From JAGMXM01 sp964458325 (GTDB lineage: Bacteria > Verrucomicrobiota > Verrucomicrobiia > Limisphaerales > UBA1319), in assembly GCA_964458325.1 (NCBI GenBank), contig CAYWIM010000011.1, forward strand, positions 1 through 64,000: a stretch of 64,000 nt of DNA, in the 5' to 3' direction. The notes beneath the pieces were generated by a model. That model worked only from the letters and a program-made list of their open reading frames with translations, was not told the DNA's origin and did not search any database. The translations under genes were made by a program, and so were the position numbers. Positions 7,701 through 15,311 of this stretch are shown here, in pieces (the stretch's first letter is position 1; each line of letters starts with the position of its first letter).

Positions 7701-8772
7701 CGGCAGCGGCCATGCGGGCTGCGGTCTGGCCGTCGGCACCAACGGCGTGTGTGTATTCGAGCACGGGGCGAACTATTTCGCGCCGACGCTGGTGCATGCG
7801 GCGGCGCTCGGCGATTGGGTCCACGTGGCCGTAGTGTATCGAGATGGCCAGCCGAGCCTGTATCTCGATGGCGCGCTGGCTCGGACCGGGCTGAAGAGCG
7901 AGCACGTGGTCCACTCCGGCGCGCGTGCGGGAGGCCAAGCCGCATTTCGGGGGAAATTGGGGGGCTTTGCGCAGTTCAATCGGTCCCTGAGCGGCAGCGA
8001 AGTTGCAGAGCTTGTCCGGACGATGCCGCGCCCGGATCTTGCGGCCGTGAGTTTGCCGGTTCGGATCACCGTGCAGAGCGCTGGCGATGCAGGCCGCGCG
8101 CCCTCAAGCGGCGGAGGCGCAAACGCCCGGTCGGGGGACCGGGCCTACACGGCGGAAGACGCTGGCGATGCAGGCCGCGTCCTGATCCTCGAGACCGCCG
8201 AGCCGGGCGATTATGAACTTGTGTTCGCCGATGGCACGCGACGCAAGATGAGCGTTGCCAACATCGCCAAGCCCGAGATCTTGGAAGGGCCTTGGGATGT
8301 CCAGTTCGCCCCCGGCTGGGGTGCGCCGGAGCGCATCACCTTCGATACGCTTTGCGACTGGGCCCAGCGCCCCGAGAGCGGCATCCGGCATTACTCCGGC
8401 AAGGCCACCTACCGAAAGACGTTCAATCTGCCGAATTTTTCGATTGCGAATGGCGCACAGCGACTGCACCTCGACCTCGGCGAGGTGCGAGATTTGGCGG
8501 CCGTCCGGATCAATGGCGAAGACCTGGGCGCGATCTGGACTGCGCCCTGGCGTTTGGACATCACCCGCGCCGTCAAGCCAGGAGCAAACACGATCGAGGT
8601 CGAGGTCATCAACGTCTGGAACAACCGCCTGGTCGGCGACGCCGCGCTGCCCGAGGCCCAGCGCCGGACGTTCATTCTCGCGCCGACAGTCAAGAAGGAT
8701 GCGCCGCTGCTGCCGGCGGGTCTTATCGGCCCCGTGCGTTTGATCTCGGAAACGCGGGCGACGTTGCCGTAG
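4762..8772 (+). CDS. Secreted GH106 alpha-L-rhamnosidase-like glycoside hydrolase with LamG insert
   Basis: 1,336 residues with a signal peptide (1-23, ending GRAQ). The N-terminal part shows the GH106 signature: KPWCYWYWISDNISKPGITR (about 37-56), GEALIGN, and FNCPGWSQSGGPW (about 111-123). Known GH106 enzymes remove terminal alpha-L-rhamnose from complex plant glycans. After the catalytic region a laminin-G-like domain (about 936-1091) is inserted. The C-terminal jelly roll (about 1175-1320) resembles GH2-type sugar-binding domains. Residues 1106-1139 derive from an in-frame repeat element. It heads a cluster with a sialidase-like protein, an MFS transporter and an HpcH/HpaI aldolase. Substrate assignment is by family; catalytic residues were not assigned. 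Confidence 0.82.
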   Translation: MRTSILILALSLAAGNAPLGRAQSLESGFADPTEDTKPWCYWYWISDNISKPGITRDLEAMARVGIGEALIGNIFLDDIPAGKVKVLSEEWWGLVEHAIREGGRTGVHIGLFNCPGWSQSGGPWIEATQTMRYLAVSETRMAGPRRFAGKLAAPKELFQDVAVLAFPAPRGDADSIAARSPRVTCAPAAVGVEKLFDGDDSTAVQFPDRAGRGQNPFAIEVEVGEPFTARSLQIVPADTPFGAQCVFEAARDDGGYRSVRTFQCDRSNMAAGVGFMPRGPVTVSFPAVTARKYRIVFTGFFGGGKQPVLAEIRISGAARLESFVEKQLGKMHPTPLPMWDTYLWPTQAEPGSADLVVPVGQVLDLTRHLAPDGALEWDVPAGEWVIQRIGMTPTGMKNAPASPEGQGFEVDKMNRELARHHFDAFIGEIVRRIPAADRKALKRVVADSYEMGSQNWTDGLGAQFRQRYGYDPTPWLPVVSGRLVGSADRSERFLWDLRRLVADRVATEYVGGLREACKPHGLGLWLENYGHWGFPGEFLQYGGESDRVSGEYWVTGDLGSIELRAASSCANTYGHAFVSAEAFTGGPAFQNAPGALKARGDWSFCEGVNHFVLHVYIQQPWEDKVPGVNAWFGTEFNRHNTWFDRSKAWVDYVRRCCWLLQQGNRVADVAYFIGEDAPKMTGVRKPELPAGRDFDYINADVIETRLAVKDGMLALPHGTTYRVLVLPELETMRPRVLRKIRDLAKAGATVLGPAPSRSPSMADYPQCDDEVRQLAAEVWGGADARQAGERAFGKGRVAWGKPLEELLAALKSAADFQSSAPLRFTHRRTGETDIYFIANPKAEPVTTTAAFRAGDKAPEFWWPDSGTIERPAVYDAADGIVRLPISLGPHGSVFVVFRRKAAPRSERIATVLRDGRKILSTEVAPSISGESADRPNHFAFAAWIKPADATTLVSETNRGVVGMSEKRNDALAAPHGDGLGGSGHAGCGLAVGTNGVCVFEHGANYFAPTLVHAAALGDWVHVAVVYRDGQPSLYLDGALARTGLKSEHVVHSGARAGGQAAFRGKLGGFAQFNRSLSGSEVAELVRTMPRPDLAAVSLPVRITVQSAGDAGRAPSSGGGANARSGDRAYTAEDAGDAGRVLILETAEPGDYELVFADGTRRKMSVANIAKPEILEGPWDVQFAPGWGAPERITFDTLCDWAQRPESGIRHYSGKATYRKTFNLPNFSIANGAQRLHLDLGEVRDLAAVRINGEDLGAIWTAPWRLDITRAVKPGANTIEVEVINVWNNRLVGDAALPEAQRRTFILAPTVKKDAPLLPAGLIGPVRLISETRATLP
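8079..8179. repeat. In-frame hairpin element flanked by 20-bp direct repeats
   Basis: Two identical 20-bp copies of CGCTGGCGATGCAGGCCGCG (8079-8098 and 8160-8179) are exactly 81 bp apart, so the reading frame of the GH106 gene is kept. Between them lies a perfect 8-bp stem, GCCCGGTC/GACCGGGC (8125-8132 and 8137-8144), with a GGGG loop. The arrangement looks like a short REP/MITE-type insertion, with the direct repeats as either target duplication or element ends. It encodes a Gly/Ala/Asp/Arg-rich linker. Confidence 0.72.
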
Positions 8773-8973
8773 AGCGTGTTTGGAAATTCTCAGGGACGCT
8801 GCGACACCACCAAAGCAAACGAAGAGGATCCGTGCGATTCGCTCAGGATTCGGTTCACCCTGTCCTGGCAGGGTTCGTGGTTGCGGCGCGGCTGCGGATG
8901 GTCTTTCATGTCCGGAATGTTCAGGATTTCTAAAAGGACAACGACTGGATTGAGGGGCCGACATGGCCTTGAG

Positions 8974-10839
8974 ATGGCCCGCGTGCATCTCATCGCGTTG
9001 TGGATCGCCTGCGGCAGCAGCCTCCTCGGCGCCGCTTCCGCGCCGGCAATCCCCGATCCGAGGCACATTCGCAATGGATGGAGCATCCCGAGCGAGGGGT
9101 ATGCGGATCAGCCGTATATCGTGAAAACGGACGATGGCGCCTGGCTGTGCGTCATGACCACCGGCAAAGGGACGGAAGGCGCCTCCGGCCAGCATGTCGT
9201 CTCGATGCGCAGCACGGACCGGGGCCGCACGTGGGAGAAGATCGTGCCGATCGAGCCCGCAGACGGCCCCGAGGCCAGCTATGCGGTCCTTCTCAAAACG
9301 CCCTACGGCCGCATCTACGCGTTCTACAACCACAACACGGATCGGGTCGCGGAAGTCAAGACCGAGAACGGCGGCGCGCTCCGGCGGGTGGATTCGCTGG
9401 GCCATTACGTCTTCCAATACAGCGACGATCATGGCCGCACCTGGTCGGCGAAGCGTCACGACGTGCCGGTTCGAGAGTTCGCCTGCGATCGGGCCAACGT
9501 CTATGGCGGCAAGCTGCGGTTCTTCTGGAATGTGGGCCGGCCGCTGATCCTCGGCGACAGCGCCATCCTGGTCATCCATAAGGTCGGCGCGATGGGCGCG
9601 GGCTTCTTTGCGCAGTCGGAAGGCGCGTTCCTCAAGAGCTCGAACATCCTCGCGGAGCGCGATCCGGAGAAGGTCGTTTTCGAGACGCTGCCCGACGGGG
9701 AGATCGGTTTGCGGACGCCGGCGGGCGGCGGGCGCGTGGCCGAGGAGCAGAGCCTTGTGAAGCTCAGCGACGGATCCCTCTACTGCGTCTATCGCACCAT
9801 TGACGGCTGGCCAGCTTGCGCTTACAGCCGCGACGGTGGCCATACCTGGACGCCACCGGCCTACAAGACCTATACGCCGGGCGGGCGGCGCGTGAAGCAT
9901 CCGCGCGCGGCGAATTTCGCCTGGAACTGCTCGAACGGAAAATTTCTCTACTGGTTCCACAATCACGGAGGCAGGTTCATCGGCGAGCTGGGCGCGGGGG
10001 GCAAGGGCGGGCGCAGCCCTTACGATGACCGCAACCCGGCGTGGTTGATGGCGGGCCAGGAAATCCAAACGCCCCAAGGCCGGATGATCGAATGGTCCCA
10101 GCCGGAGATCCTGCTCTACGACGATGATCCGTGGATCCGCATGAGCTATCCGGACCTCGTCGAGGAGGGCGGTGCGTTTTACATCACGGAAACCCAGAAG
10201 ACGATCGGCCGGGTGCACGAGATTCCCAGTGCATTGGTGGTGGGATTGTTCGACCAGTTCGACAACCGGCGTGTCGCCACCAATGGCTTGGCGCTCGACC
10301 TGGCCCAGCCTATTCCCTCGGAGACCAAGATGCCGGTCCTTCCCGAGTTCCACACGCGAGATACGCGATCCGAAGACCAGCGCGGGCGGGATCTGCGGGC
10401 CGGGTTCAGCCTGGACCTATGGGTAGCGCTCGATTCGTTTTCAAGCGGGGCCGCTCTGCTCGATAGCCGGACGTCCGATGGCAGAGGGATTCTGGTCTCC
10501 GCCACTTCAGCCGGCACAATCCGGATTGCGCTCGAGGACGGCCGGCAGCGATCGAGCTGGGAGAGCGACCGCGGCGCGCTCGAGCCCGGCAAGCCCCAGC
10601 ATGTCGTGATCACCGTGGACGCAGGCCCGAAGATCATCCTGTTTGTCATCAACGGTGTGCTCTGCGATGGCGGGGAGGAGCGGCAGTTCGGCTGGGGCCG
10701 ATTCAGCCCGACGCTGCGCGCGCCCAACGGGGCGCCGGCGATCCAGATCGCCCGCGCCGTCCGATCGCTTCGTGTGTATACGCGCCCTCTGCGCACGAGC
10801 GAAGCCGTGGGCAACTTCCGGGCAGGGCTTTCCCGCTGA
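8974..10839 (+). CDS. Secreted sialidase-like (BNR/Asp-box) protein with C-terminal LamG domain
   Basis: 621 residues from ATG 8974, chosen because it yields a clean signal peptide (MARVHLIALWIACGSSLLGA). An in-frame upstream extension lacks signal-peptide character. Three Asp-box repeats mark a six-bladed propeller: STDRGRTW (about 80), SDDHGRTW (about 150) and SRDGGHTW (about 285). Residues about 470-615 form a laminin-G/concanavalin-like domain. Family members include exo-alpha-sialidases and other exo-glycosidases, so sialic acid is not guaranteed as substrate. It follows the GH106 gene by 201 bp and precedes an MFS transporter by 13 bp, suggesting joint glycan degradation and uptake. Confidence 0.78.
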   Translation: MARVHLIALWIACGSSLLGAASAPAIPDPRHIRNGWSIPSEGYADQPYIVKTDDGAWLCVMTTGKGTEGASGQHVVSMRSTDRGRTWEKIVPIEPADGPEASYAVLLKTPYGRIYAFYNHNTDRVAEVKTENGGALRRVDSLGHYVFQYSDDHGRTWSAKRHDVPVREFACDRANVYGGKLRFFWNVGRPLILGDSAILVIHKVGAMGAGFFAQSEGAFLKSSNILAERDPEKVVFETLPDGEIGLRTPAGGGRVAEEQSLVKLSDGSLYCVYRTIDGWPACAYSRDGGHTWTPPAYKTYTPGGRRVKHPRAANFAWNCSNGKFLYWFHNHGGRFIGELGAGGKGGRSPYDDRNPAWLMAGQEIQTPQGRMIEWSQPEILLYDDDPWIRMSYPDLVEEGGAFYITETQKTIGRVHEIPSALVVGLFDQFDNRRVATNGLALDLAQPIPSETKMPVLPEFHTRDTRSEDQRGRDLRAGFSLDLWVALDSFSSGAALLDSRTSDGRGILVSATSAGTIRIALEDGRQRSSWESDRGALEPGKPQHVVITVDAGPKIILFVINGVLCDGGEERQFGWGRFSPTLRAPNGAPAIQIARAVRSLRVYTRPLRTSEAVGNFRAGLSR

Positions 10840-10852
10840 AATCAGGCTGCGA

Positions 10853-12127
10853 ATGAATACCTCTTCGACCACCCCACGAGCCACGCGGATTCGATACGCA
10901 GTGGTGGCGATGGCCGTGCTGCTGGCGATGGTGACCTACCTCGACCGCGCCTGCATCGGCACGCTGGCGCCGCACATCATGCGCGATCTAGGCCTCACCA
11001 AGGAGCAGATGAGCATGGTCTACAGCGCGTTTGCCCTTGCCTATGCCGCATTCGAAATCCCCACGGCCTGGTGGGCGGACCGGACCGGCACGCGCCGGGT
11101 GCTGACCCGGATTGTCCTCTGGTGGTCAACCTTCACGATGCTCACGGCGGCGGCGTGGAGCTTCACGTCGCTGGTGGCGACCCGCTTTCTGTTCGGCGCG
11201 GGCGAGGCCGGGGCTTGGCCCAGCGTGGCGAGGACATTCTCGAAGTGGATCCCGCGCTCCGAGCGCGGCACCATCCAGGGCATCTTTTTCAGCGGCGCAC
11301 ATCTGGCGGGCGGAGTCACGCCGATCATCGCGATGGCGCTCGTTCAGGTCATGAGCTGGCGGTGGGTGTTCCTGCTGTTCGGGCTGCTGGGAATCGTGTG
11401 GGCGGCCGTGTGGTATAGCTGGTTCCGCGACGATCCATCGGAGCATCCCGCGGTGAACGCGGCGGAGCGGGAGAAGATCGAATCCGGCCGGGACGCCAGC
11501 GCCGTGCATCATGAGGGCTGGGCATATTGGAAGCGGTTGCTGGGCCACCGAAACACGCTCCCGCTCTGCCTCATGTATTTCCCGAACAGCTTCGCGTTCT
11601 ATTTCTGCATCACCTGGCTGCCGACCTATCTGAAGGAGAAGCATGGGTTCGACTCGATGTCTCTGGGGCTGTTTGCGGGTTTGCCCCTGATCTTGAGCGT
11701 GGTGGGCGATCTGTTTGGCGGTGTGATGACGGATGTGGCCACCAGGCGTTTCGGCCTGCGGATTGGCCGTGCGGGCGTCGGCGCGGCGGCTTACGTGGTG
11801 GCAGGCGGAGCGATGATTCTGGCGGGGATCGTGCCGCAGCCATCCCTGGCGGCGTGGCTGATCGCGGTGGCGCTGGGCGCCAGCATGTTCACCCTGGGCC
11901 CGGCCTGGAGCACCTGCCTCGATATCGGCGGCAGCCATGCGGGCGTGGTCAGCGCCGCCATGAACACCTCCGGCCAGATCGGCAGCGTGCTCAGCCCGCT
12001 CATGGTCACGTTTCTGCTGGCGCGGACTGGCGACTGGAACGCCCCCCTGTTTGTGATGGGCGCGTTGTTCCTGGTCGGCGCCGTCTCCTGGGGTTTCGTC
12101 AACCCGCGCAACAAGATCTTCGATTAA
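10853..12127 (+). CDS. MFS transporter, anion:cation symporter-like (ACS family)
   Basis: 424 residues with 12 predicted membrane segments. The N-terminus (YLDRACIGTLAPHI, then ADRTGTRRVL) and WIPRSERGTIQGIFFSG resemble the ACS family that imports hexuronates, glucarate and tartrate. ATG 10853 lies 13 bp after the sialidase-like gene and gives a normal cytosolic N-terminus. With the downstream aldolase and hydroxyacid dehydrogenase it probably imports an acidic sugar released by the secreted hydrolases. Substrate is inference. Confidence 0.85.
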   Translation: MNTSSTTPRATRIRYAVVAMAVLLAMVTYLDRACIGTLAPHIMRDLGLTKEQMSMVYSAFALAYAAFEIPTAWWADRTGTRRVLTRIVLWWSTFTMLTAAAWSFTSLVATRFLFGAGEAGAWPSVARTFSKWIPRSERGTIQGIFFSGAHLAGGVTPIIAMALVQVMSWRWVFLLFGLLGIVWAAVWYSWFRDDPSEHPAVNAAEREKIESGRDASAVHHEGWAYWKRLLGHRNTLPLCLMYFPNSFAFYFCITWLPTYLKEKHGFDSMSLGLFAGLPLILSVVGDLFGGVMTDVATRRFGLRIGRAGVGAAAYVVAGGAMILAGIVPQPSLAAWLIAVALGASMFTLGPAWSTCLDIGGSHAGVVSAAMNTSGQIGSVLSPLMVTFLLARTGDWNAPLFVMGALFLVGAVSWGFVNPRNKIFD

Positions 12128-12137
12128 TGTCTTTCCC

Positions 12138-12902
12138 ATGACCCACACGAAACAGAAGCTCGAAGGCGGCGAGGCGGTATTCGGCGGCTGGCTCATGACC
12201 GGAAATCCGGCGGTGGCGGAGATCATGGCGGCCGAAGGCTTCGATTTCCTCGGCGTGGACATGGAACATACGCCCACGAGCGTCGAGGATTTCTATCGCA
12301 TCGCCCTGGCGGTTCAGGGCGCCGGATGCGATGTGCTTGCCCGGCTGCCTTCCTGCGATCCGGTCCTGGCCAAGCAGGTGCTCGATATGGGCGCGGCGGG
12401 AATCATCGTGCCGTCGGTCAACTCGCCGGCTGAGGCAGCCCAGGCAGTGGCGATGGCGAAATTCCCGCCGGAGGGGATCCGCGGCGCCTCGCTGTGCCGG
12501 GCGACAGGCTACGGCCGGCATTTCGACGAATACTTCGGCGCCCACAACCGCCAGGTCATCGTGGTCGCCATGCTCGAGCACATCCGCGCCGTGCGCCAGG
12601 CGGATGCCATCCTCGCCACGCCGGGGATCGACGCGGTGTTGATCGGGCCGTATGACCTGTCGGCCTCGATGAACCTGGCGGGGCAGCTCGATCATCCCGA
12701 AGTCCGCGCCGCCCAGGAGACGATTCTCGACGCCTGCAGGCGTCGAGATGTTGCGGCGGGGATCCACGTGGTTCCGGTGGATCCGGACCAGGTGCGGCGG
12801 CGGGTGCAGGCGGGCTACCGATTCATCGCCTGCGGTATCGACACTCTCTTTGTCCGGGAAGGATGCAGGAGGATGCTCGAGGGCTGTCCGCGCAACCGGT
12901 GA
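12138..12902 (+). CDS. HpcH/HpaI family class II aldolase (2-keto-3-deoxy-sugar-acid aldolase-like)
   Basis: 254 residues, typical for HpcH/HpaI aldolases such as RhmA (2-keto-3-deoxy-L-rhamnonate aldolase) and GarL. Motifs seen: FLGVDMEHTPTS with the catalytic-base His region, GAAGIIVPSV, a metal-ligand Glu in VVAMLEHIRA, and GPYDLSAS. The reaction is metal-dependent retro-aldol cleavage of 2-keto-3-deoxy acids to pyruvate plus an aldehyde. Its position 10 bp after an MFS gene and downstream of a rhamnosidase-like enzyme makes a keto-deoxy-rhamnonate or related substrate plausible, but GarL-like use is equally possible. Confidence 0.85.
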   Translation: MTHTKQKLEGGEAVFGGWLMTGNPAVAEIMAAEGFDFLGVDMEHTPTSVEDFYRIALAVQGAGCDVLARLPSCDPVLAKQVLDMGAAGIIVPSVNSPAEAAQAVAMAKFPPEGIRGASLCRATGYGRHFDEYFGAHNRQVIVVAMLEHIRAVRQADAILATPGIDAVLIGPYDLSASMNLAGQLDHPEVRAAQETILDACRRRDVAAGIHVVPVDPDQVRRRVQAGYRFIACGIDTLFVREGCRRMLEGCPRNR

Positions 12903-12915
12903 ACCGGTTCCCTTC

Positions 12916-13896
12916 ATGACCGCGACTGTCCGAACGATCCTGGTGACCGAGCCTGAATACGGGAAGGCCGAAGCGGTTTTCCGGGAGGCGCGCGATGTGT
13001 GCTGCGAACCGGCGCCCTCGGAGGAGAGCGCGCTGGCGGCGCGGGTTGCCGATCGGGGCGCCCGGGCGGTGATCGTGGGCGTGACCTCCTATCGCGGGCC
13101 TTTATACGAGGTGCTGGGCAAACACGGTGGCGGCCTCATCGCCCGGTTCGGCGTCGGGCACGATAGCATCGACAAGTCCCTGGCGCGACAGAACGGCATC
13201 GTGGTCACTAACACGCCAGGTGTGCTCGACGAGAGCGTGGCGGAGCAGACGATTTGGCTGATGGGCTGTCTGGCGCGGCGCATCGCGGGCCTGGATGCGC
13301 GCGTCCGGGCAGGGGAATTTGCCGGGCAGGCGGGGATCGAACTCCAAGGCAAGACCCTCTGCGTCCTCGGTTTGGGGAGCATCGGCCGCCGTGTGGCGGC
13401 GATGGCCTGCTTCGGATTCGGCATGGAGGTGGTGGCCTGCGGGCGCCGCGCGGCCGCCGATCGGATTGCCGAGTGCGGCATCGCGCGCTACACCAACTGC
13501 GCGGAGGATGCGCTCCGCCAGTGCGACATCCTCAGCGTTCATCTTCGCTCGGATGCCAGCACGCGCCATTTCATCGACGCCTCGAGGCTCGAATGGTTGA
13601 AGCCCGGAGCGCTGCTCATCAATACCGCCCGCGGCGCCGTGCTCGACGAGGCGGCTTTGTTCGATGCGCTGGCCGGCGGCCGCCTGGCGGGCGCGGCGCT
13701 GGATGTGTTCGAGCGCGAGCCCTACCAGCCGGCGCATCCGGAGAAAGACCTCCGAGCGCTGGACAACGTGCTCCTGACCCCGCACATCGGCTCGAACACG
13801 CACGAGGCGAACGCGCGCATGGCTCGGGCGGCGATCGAAAATGCGAGGCGCTTTCTGGCGGGCGAGTTCGAGCGAATGACGCCGGTCGAGCCGTGA
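12916..13896 (+). CDS. D-isomer-specific 2-hydroxyacid dehydrogenase
   Basis: 326 residues, cytosolic, NAD-dependent. GLGSIG (Rossmann loop) is followed by the family signature around HLRSDASTRHFI, then NTARGAVLDEAALFDAL and LTPHIGSNT, which carry the expected catalytic Arg, Glu and His positions. ATG 12916 lies 13 bp after the aldolase stop. It resembles phosphoglycerate or glyoxylate/hydroxypyruvate reductase-like members, and the substrate is not determinable. Context suggests reduction or oxidation of a 2-keto or 2-hydroxy acid arising from the aldolase step. Confidence 0.86.
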   Translation: MTATVRTILVTEPEYGKAEAVFREARDVCCEPAPSEESALAARVADRGARAVIVGVTSYRGPLYEVLGKHGGGLIARFGVGHDSIDKSLARQNGIVVTNTPGVLDESVAEQTIWLMGCLARRIAGLDARVRAGEFAGQAGIELQGKTLCVLGLGSIGRRVAAMACFGFGMEVVACGRRAAADRIAECGIARYTNCAEDALRQCDILSVHLRSDASTRHFIDASRLEWLKPGALLINTARGAVLDEAALFDALAGGRLAGAALDVFEREPYQPAHPEKDLRALDNVLLTPHIGSNTHEANARMARAAIENARRFLAGEFERMTPVEP

Positions 13897-13973
13897 TCCC
13901 TTCTGCCGCGATCCGCGAGCCAATCGAGGGCCGGTTCTCTGCGCTGCCGGCGGAATGAATTCCTCTTCTCGAC

Positions 13974-13992
13974 CGCTCATGAGCGCTTTTTT
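13974..13992 (+). terminator. Weak rho-independent terminator candidate
   Basis: The 12-bp palindrome CGCTCATGAGCG is followed directly by CTTTTTT. It lies between the hydroxyacid dehydrogenase gene and the nucleoside-hydrolase-like gene, where a transcription end of the glycan cluster is expected. The stem is only 4-5 bp, so the call is tentative. Confidence 0.35.
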
Positions 13993-14037
13993 CTGTACCG
14001 GCTTCCCTCCGGGCAGCCGCCCAGGTAGACTTGTCCT

Positions 14038-15090
14038 ATGAACAAACGCGATTCTCGGAAACGAACCCGGTTGTCCTGCGCCATGGCGGCCTGGGTGATG
14101 ATGCTCTCGATCGCCGGATCTTGGGCGGCCGGATCCCCGGAACGGATCATACTCGATGTGGATCTTGCCGAGGACGTGGATGACGCGGGCGCGCTGGCGA
14201 CGCTGCACGCCCTGGCCAATCGGGGCGAAGCCGAGATTCTCGGCATCCTTGTGTCATCGAACAACGAGTGGGTTGGGCCGTGCGCTGATGCGATCAACAC
14301 ATGGTATGGCCGGCCCGACCTGCCGATCGGGTATCAGCGGGGCCACCAGTATGGATACCGGAATCCGAAGGACCCCGGACGCAAGACGCCATCCCAGTAT
14401 GCGGAGCGCGTGGCCCAGGCGTTTCCTCACGACTTGAAACGGAGCAGCGACGCCCCCGACGCCGCGATTCTCTGCCGCAAGCTGCTCGCAGCCCAGCCCG
14501 ACCAGAGCGTGACGATGGTCACCGTCGGATTCCTGACCAACCTGCGGAACCTGCTCGACTCGAGTCCGGACGAGCACAGCCCGCTCGACGGCGAGGCGCT
14601 GGTGAAGCAGAAAGTCAAGCAGTGGGTCTGCATGGGCGGCATCTTTCCCAACGGCCGGTTCCCCAACGGCCAGGGCGAATACAACCTCATGTACGACACC
14701 GCGGCTTCGGTGCGCGCGGTCAATGACTGGCCGACGCCGGTGGTTTTCAGCGGATTCGCCATTGGCGCCGCCATCAAAGTCGGGGCGCGCCTGGGCGAGA
14801 CGCCCGAGGCCAACCCGGTCCGCGCGTGCTATCAACATTACAATGGATTGAAGGACCGAGAAGCGTGGGATCTGACAGCCGTTCTGTACGCGGTGCGGGG
14901 CGCTTCCAATTACTGGAAGCTCTCCGAGCCCGGCTTCTGCCTGATGCACGCCCGGGTCTCGCACGGGTACAACGAGTGGATTCCCACCCCGCAGAAGCAG
15001 CATCGGTACCTGATCGAGCTCATGCCGTCCGACCAGGTCGGCCGCGTCATCGAAGGCCTCATGATCGAGGGAAATCGGCCCATCCCGTAA
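14038..15090 (+). CDS. Exported nucleoside hydrolase-like protein
   Basis: 350 residues with a signal-like N-terminus (about 1-31, ending SWAAG). DVDLAEDVDDAGAL at about 40-53 corresponds to the calcium-binding DTDPGIDD motif of inosine-uridine nucleoside hydrolases, with substitutions. Later segments fit the fold: ILVSSNNEWV, VTVGFLTNLRNLL, and DLTAVLYAVRG near the C-terminal active-site region. The family cleaves N-glycosidic bonds of ribonucleosides, but exported relatives in glycan clusters may act on other glycosides. The altered metal loop makes the classical reaction uncertain. Confidence 0.72.
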   Translation: MNKRDSRKRTRLSCAMAAWVMMLSIAGSWAAGSPERIILDVDLAEDVDDAGALATLHALANRGEAEILGILVSSNNEWVGPCADAINTWYGRPDLPIGYQRGHQYGYRNPKDPGRKTPSQYAERVAQAFPHDLKRSSDAPDAAILCRKLLAAQPDQSVTMVTVGFLTNLRNLLDSSPDEHSPLDGEALVKQKVKQWVCMGGIFPNGRFPNGQGEYNLMYDTAASVRAVNDWPTPVVFSGFAIGAAIKVGARLGETPEANPVRACYQHYNGLKDREAWDLTAVLYAVRGASNYWKLSEPGFCLMHARVSHGYNEWIPTPQKQHRYLIELMPSDQVGRVIEGLMIEGNRPIP

Positions 15091-15155
15091 GCATGTTCGC
15101 CCCGCTCGCGGGCGCATATTCGGCGGTTGACAGGCCGCACGGATTGAGACAATAG

Positions 15156-15311
15156 ATCTGTCTGGAGTGCGATGCGGCGGTGGGCGTCGCGGCTCCCGAG
15201 CTGGACGGCCTGCCGCTGCCGGACACCTCGGGCTTGGGCTTCGAGGTGCGGGGCTACGGTGTGGATTTGTGCGGCTTGTGCCGCCGTTGCCGAGAAAGGA
15301 AGCAAACATGA
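15156..15311 (+). pseudogene. C-terminal fragment of Fur/PerR-family metalloregulator
   Basis: A 51-codon open stretch directly after a TAG reads ICLECDAAVG, then LDGLPLPDTSGLGFEVRGYG, then CGLCRRCRERKQT and a stop. This matches the Fur/PerR dimerisation domain, with the two structural-zinc cysteine pairs (CLEC and CGLC) present. The N-terminal winged helix is absent: only 65 bp separate it from the upstream gene. The stop overlaps the ATG of the di-haem peroxidase gene (ATGA at 15308-15311), as if an intact regulator was once coupled to the peroxide-related operon. Confidence 0.7.

Noticed and set aside
8773..8973. N-terminal extension of the sialidase-like protein back to 8776
   Set aside because: The extension lacks a signal peptide and looks non-coding (Arg/Trp/Ser-rich), whereas ATG 8974 begins a standard signal peptide.
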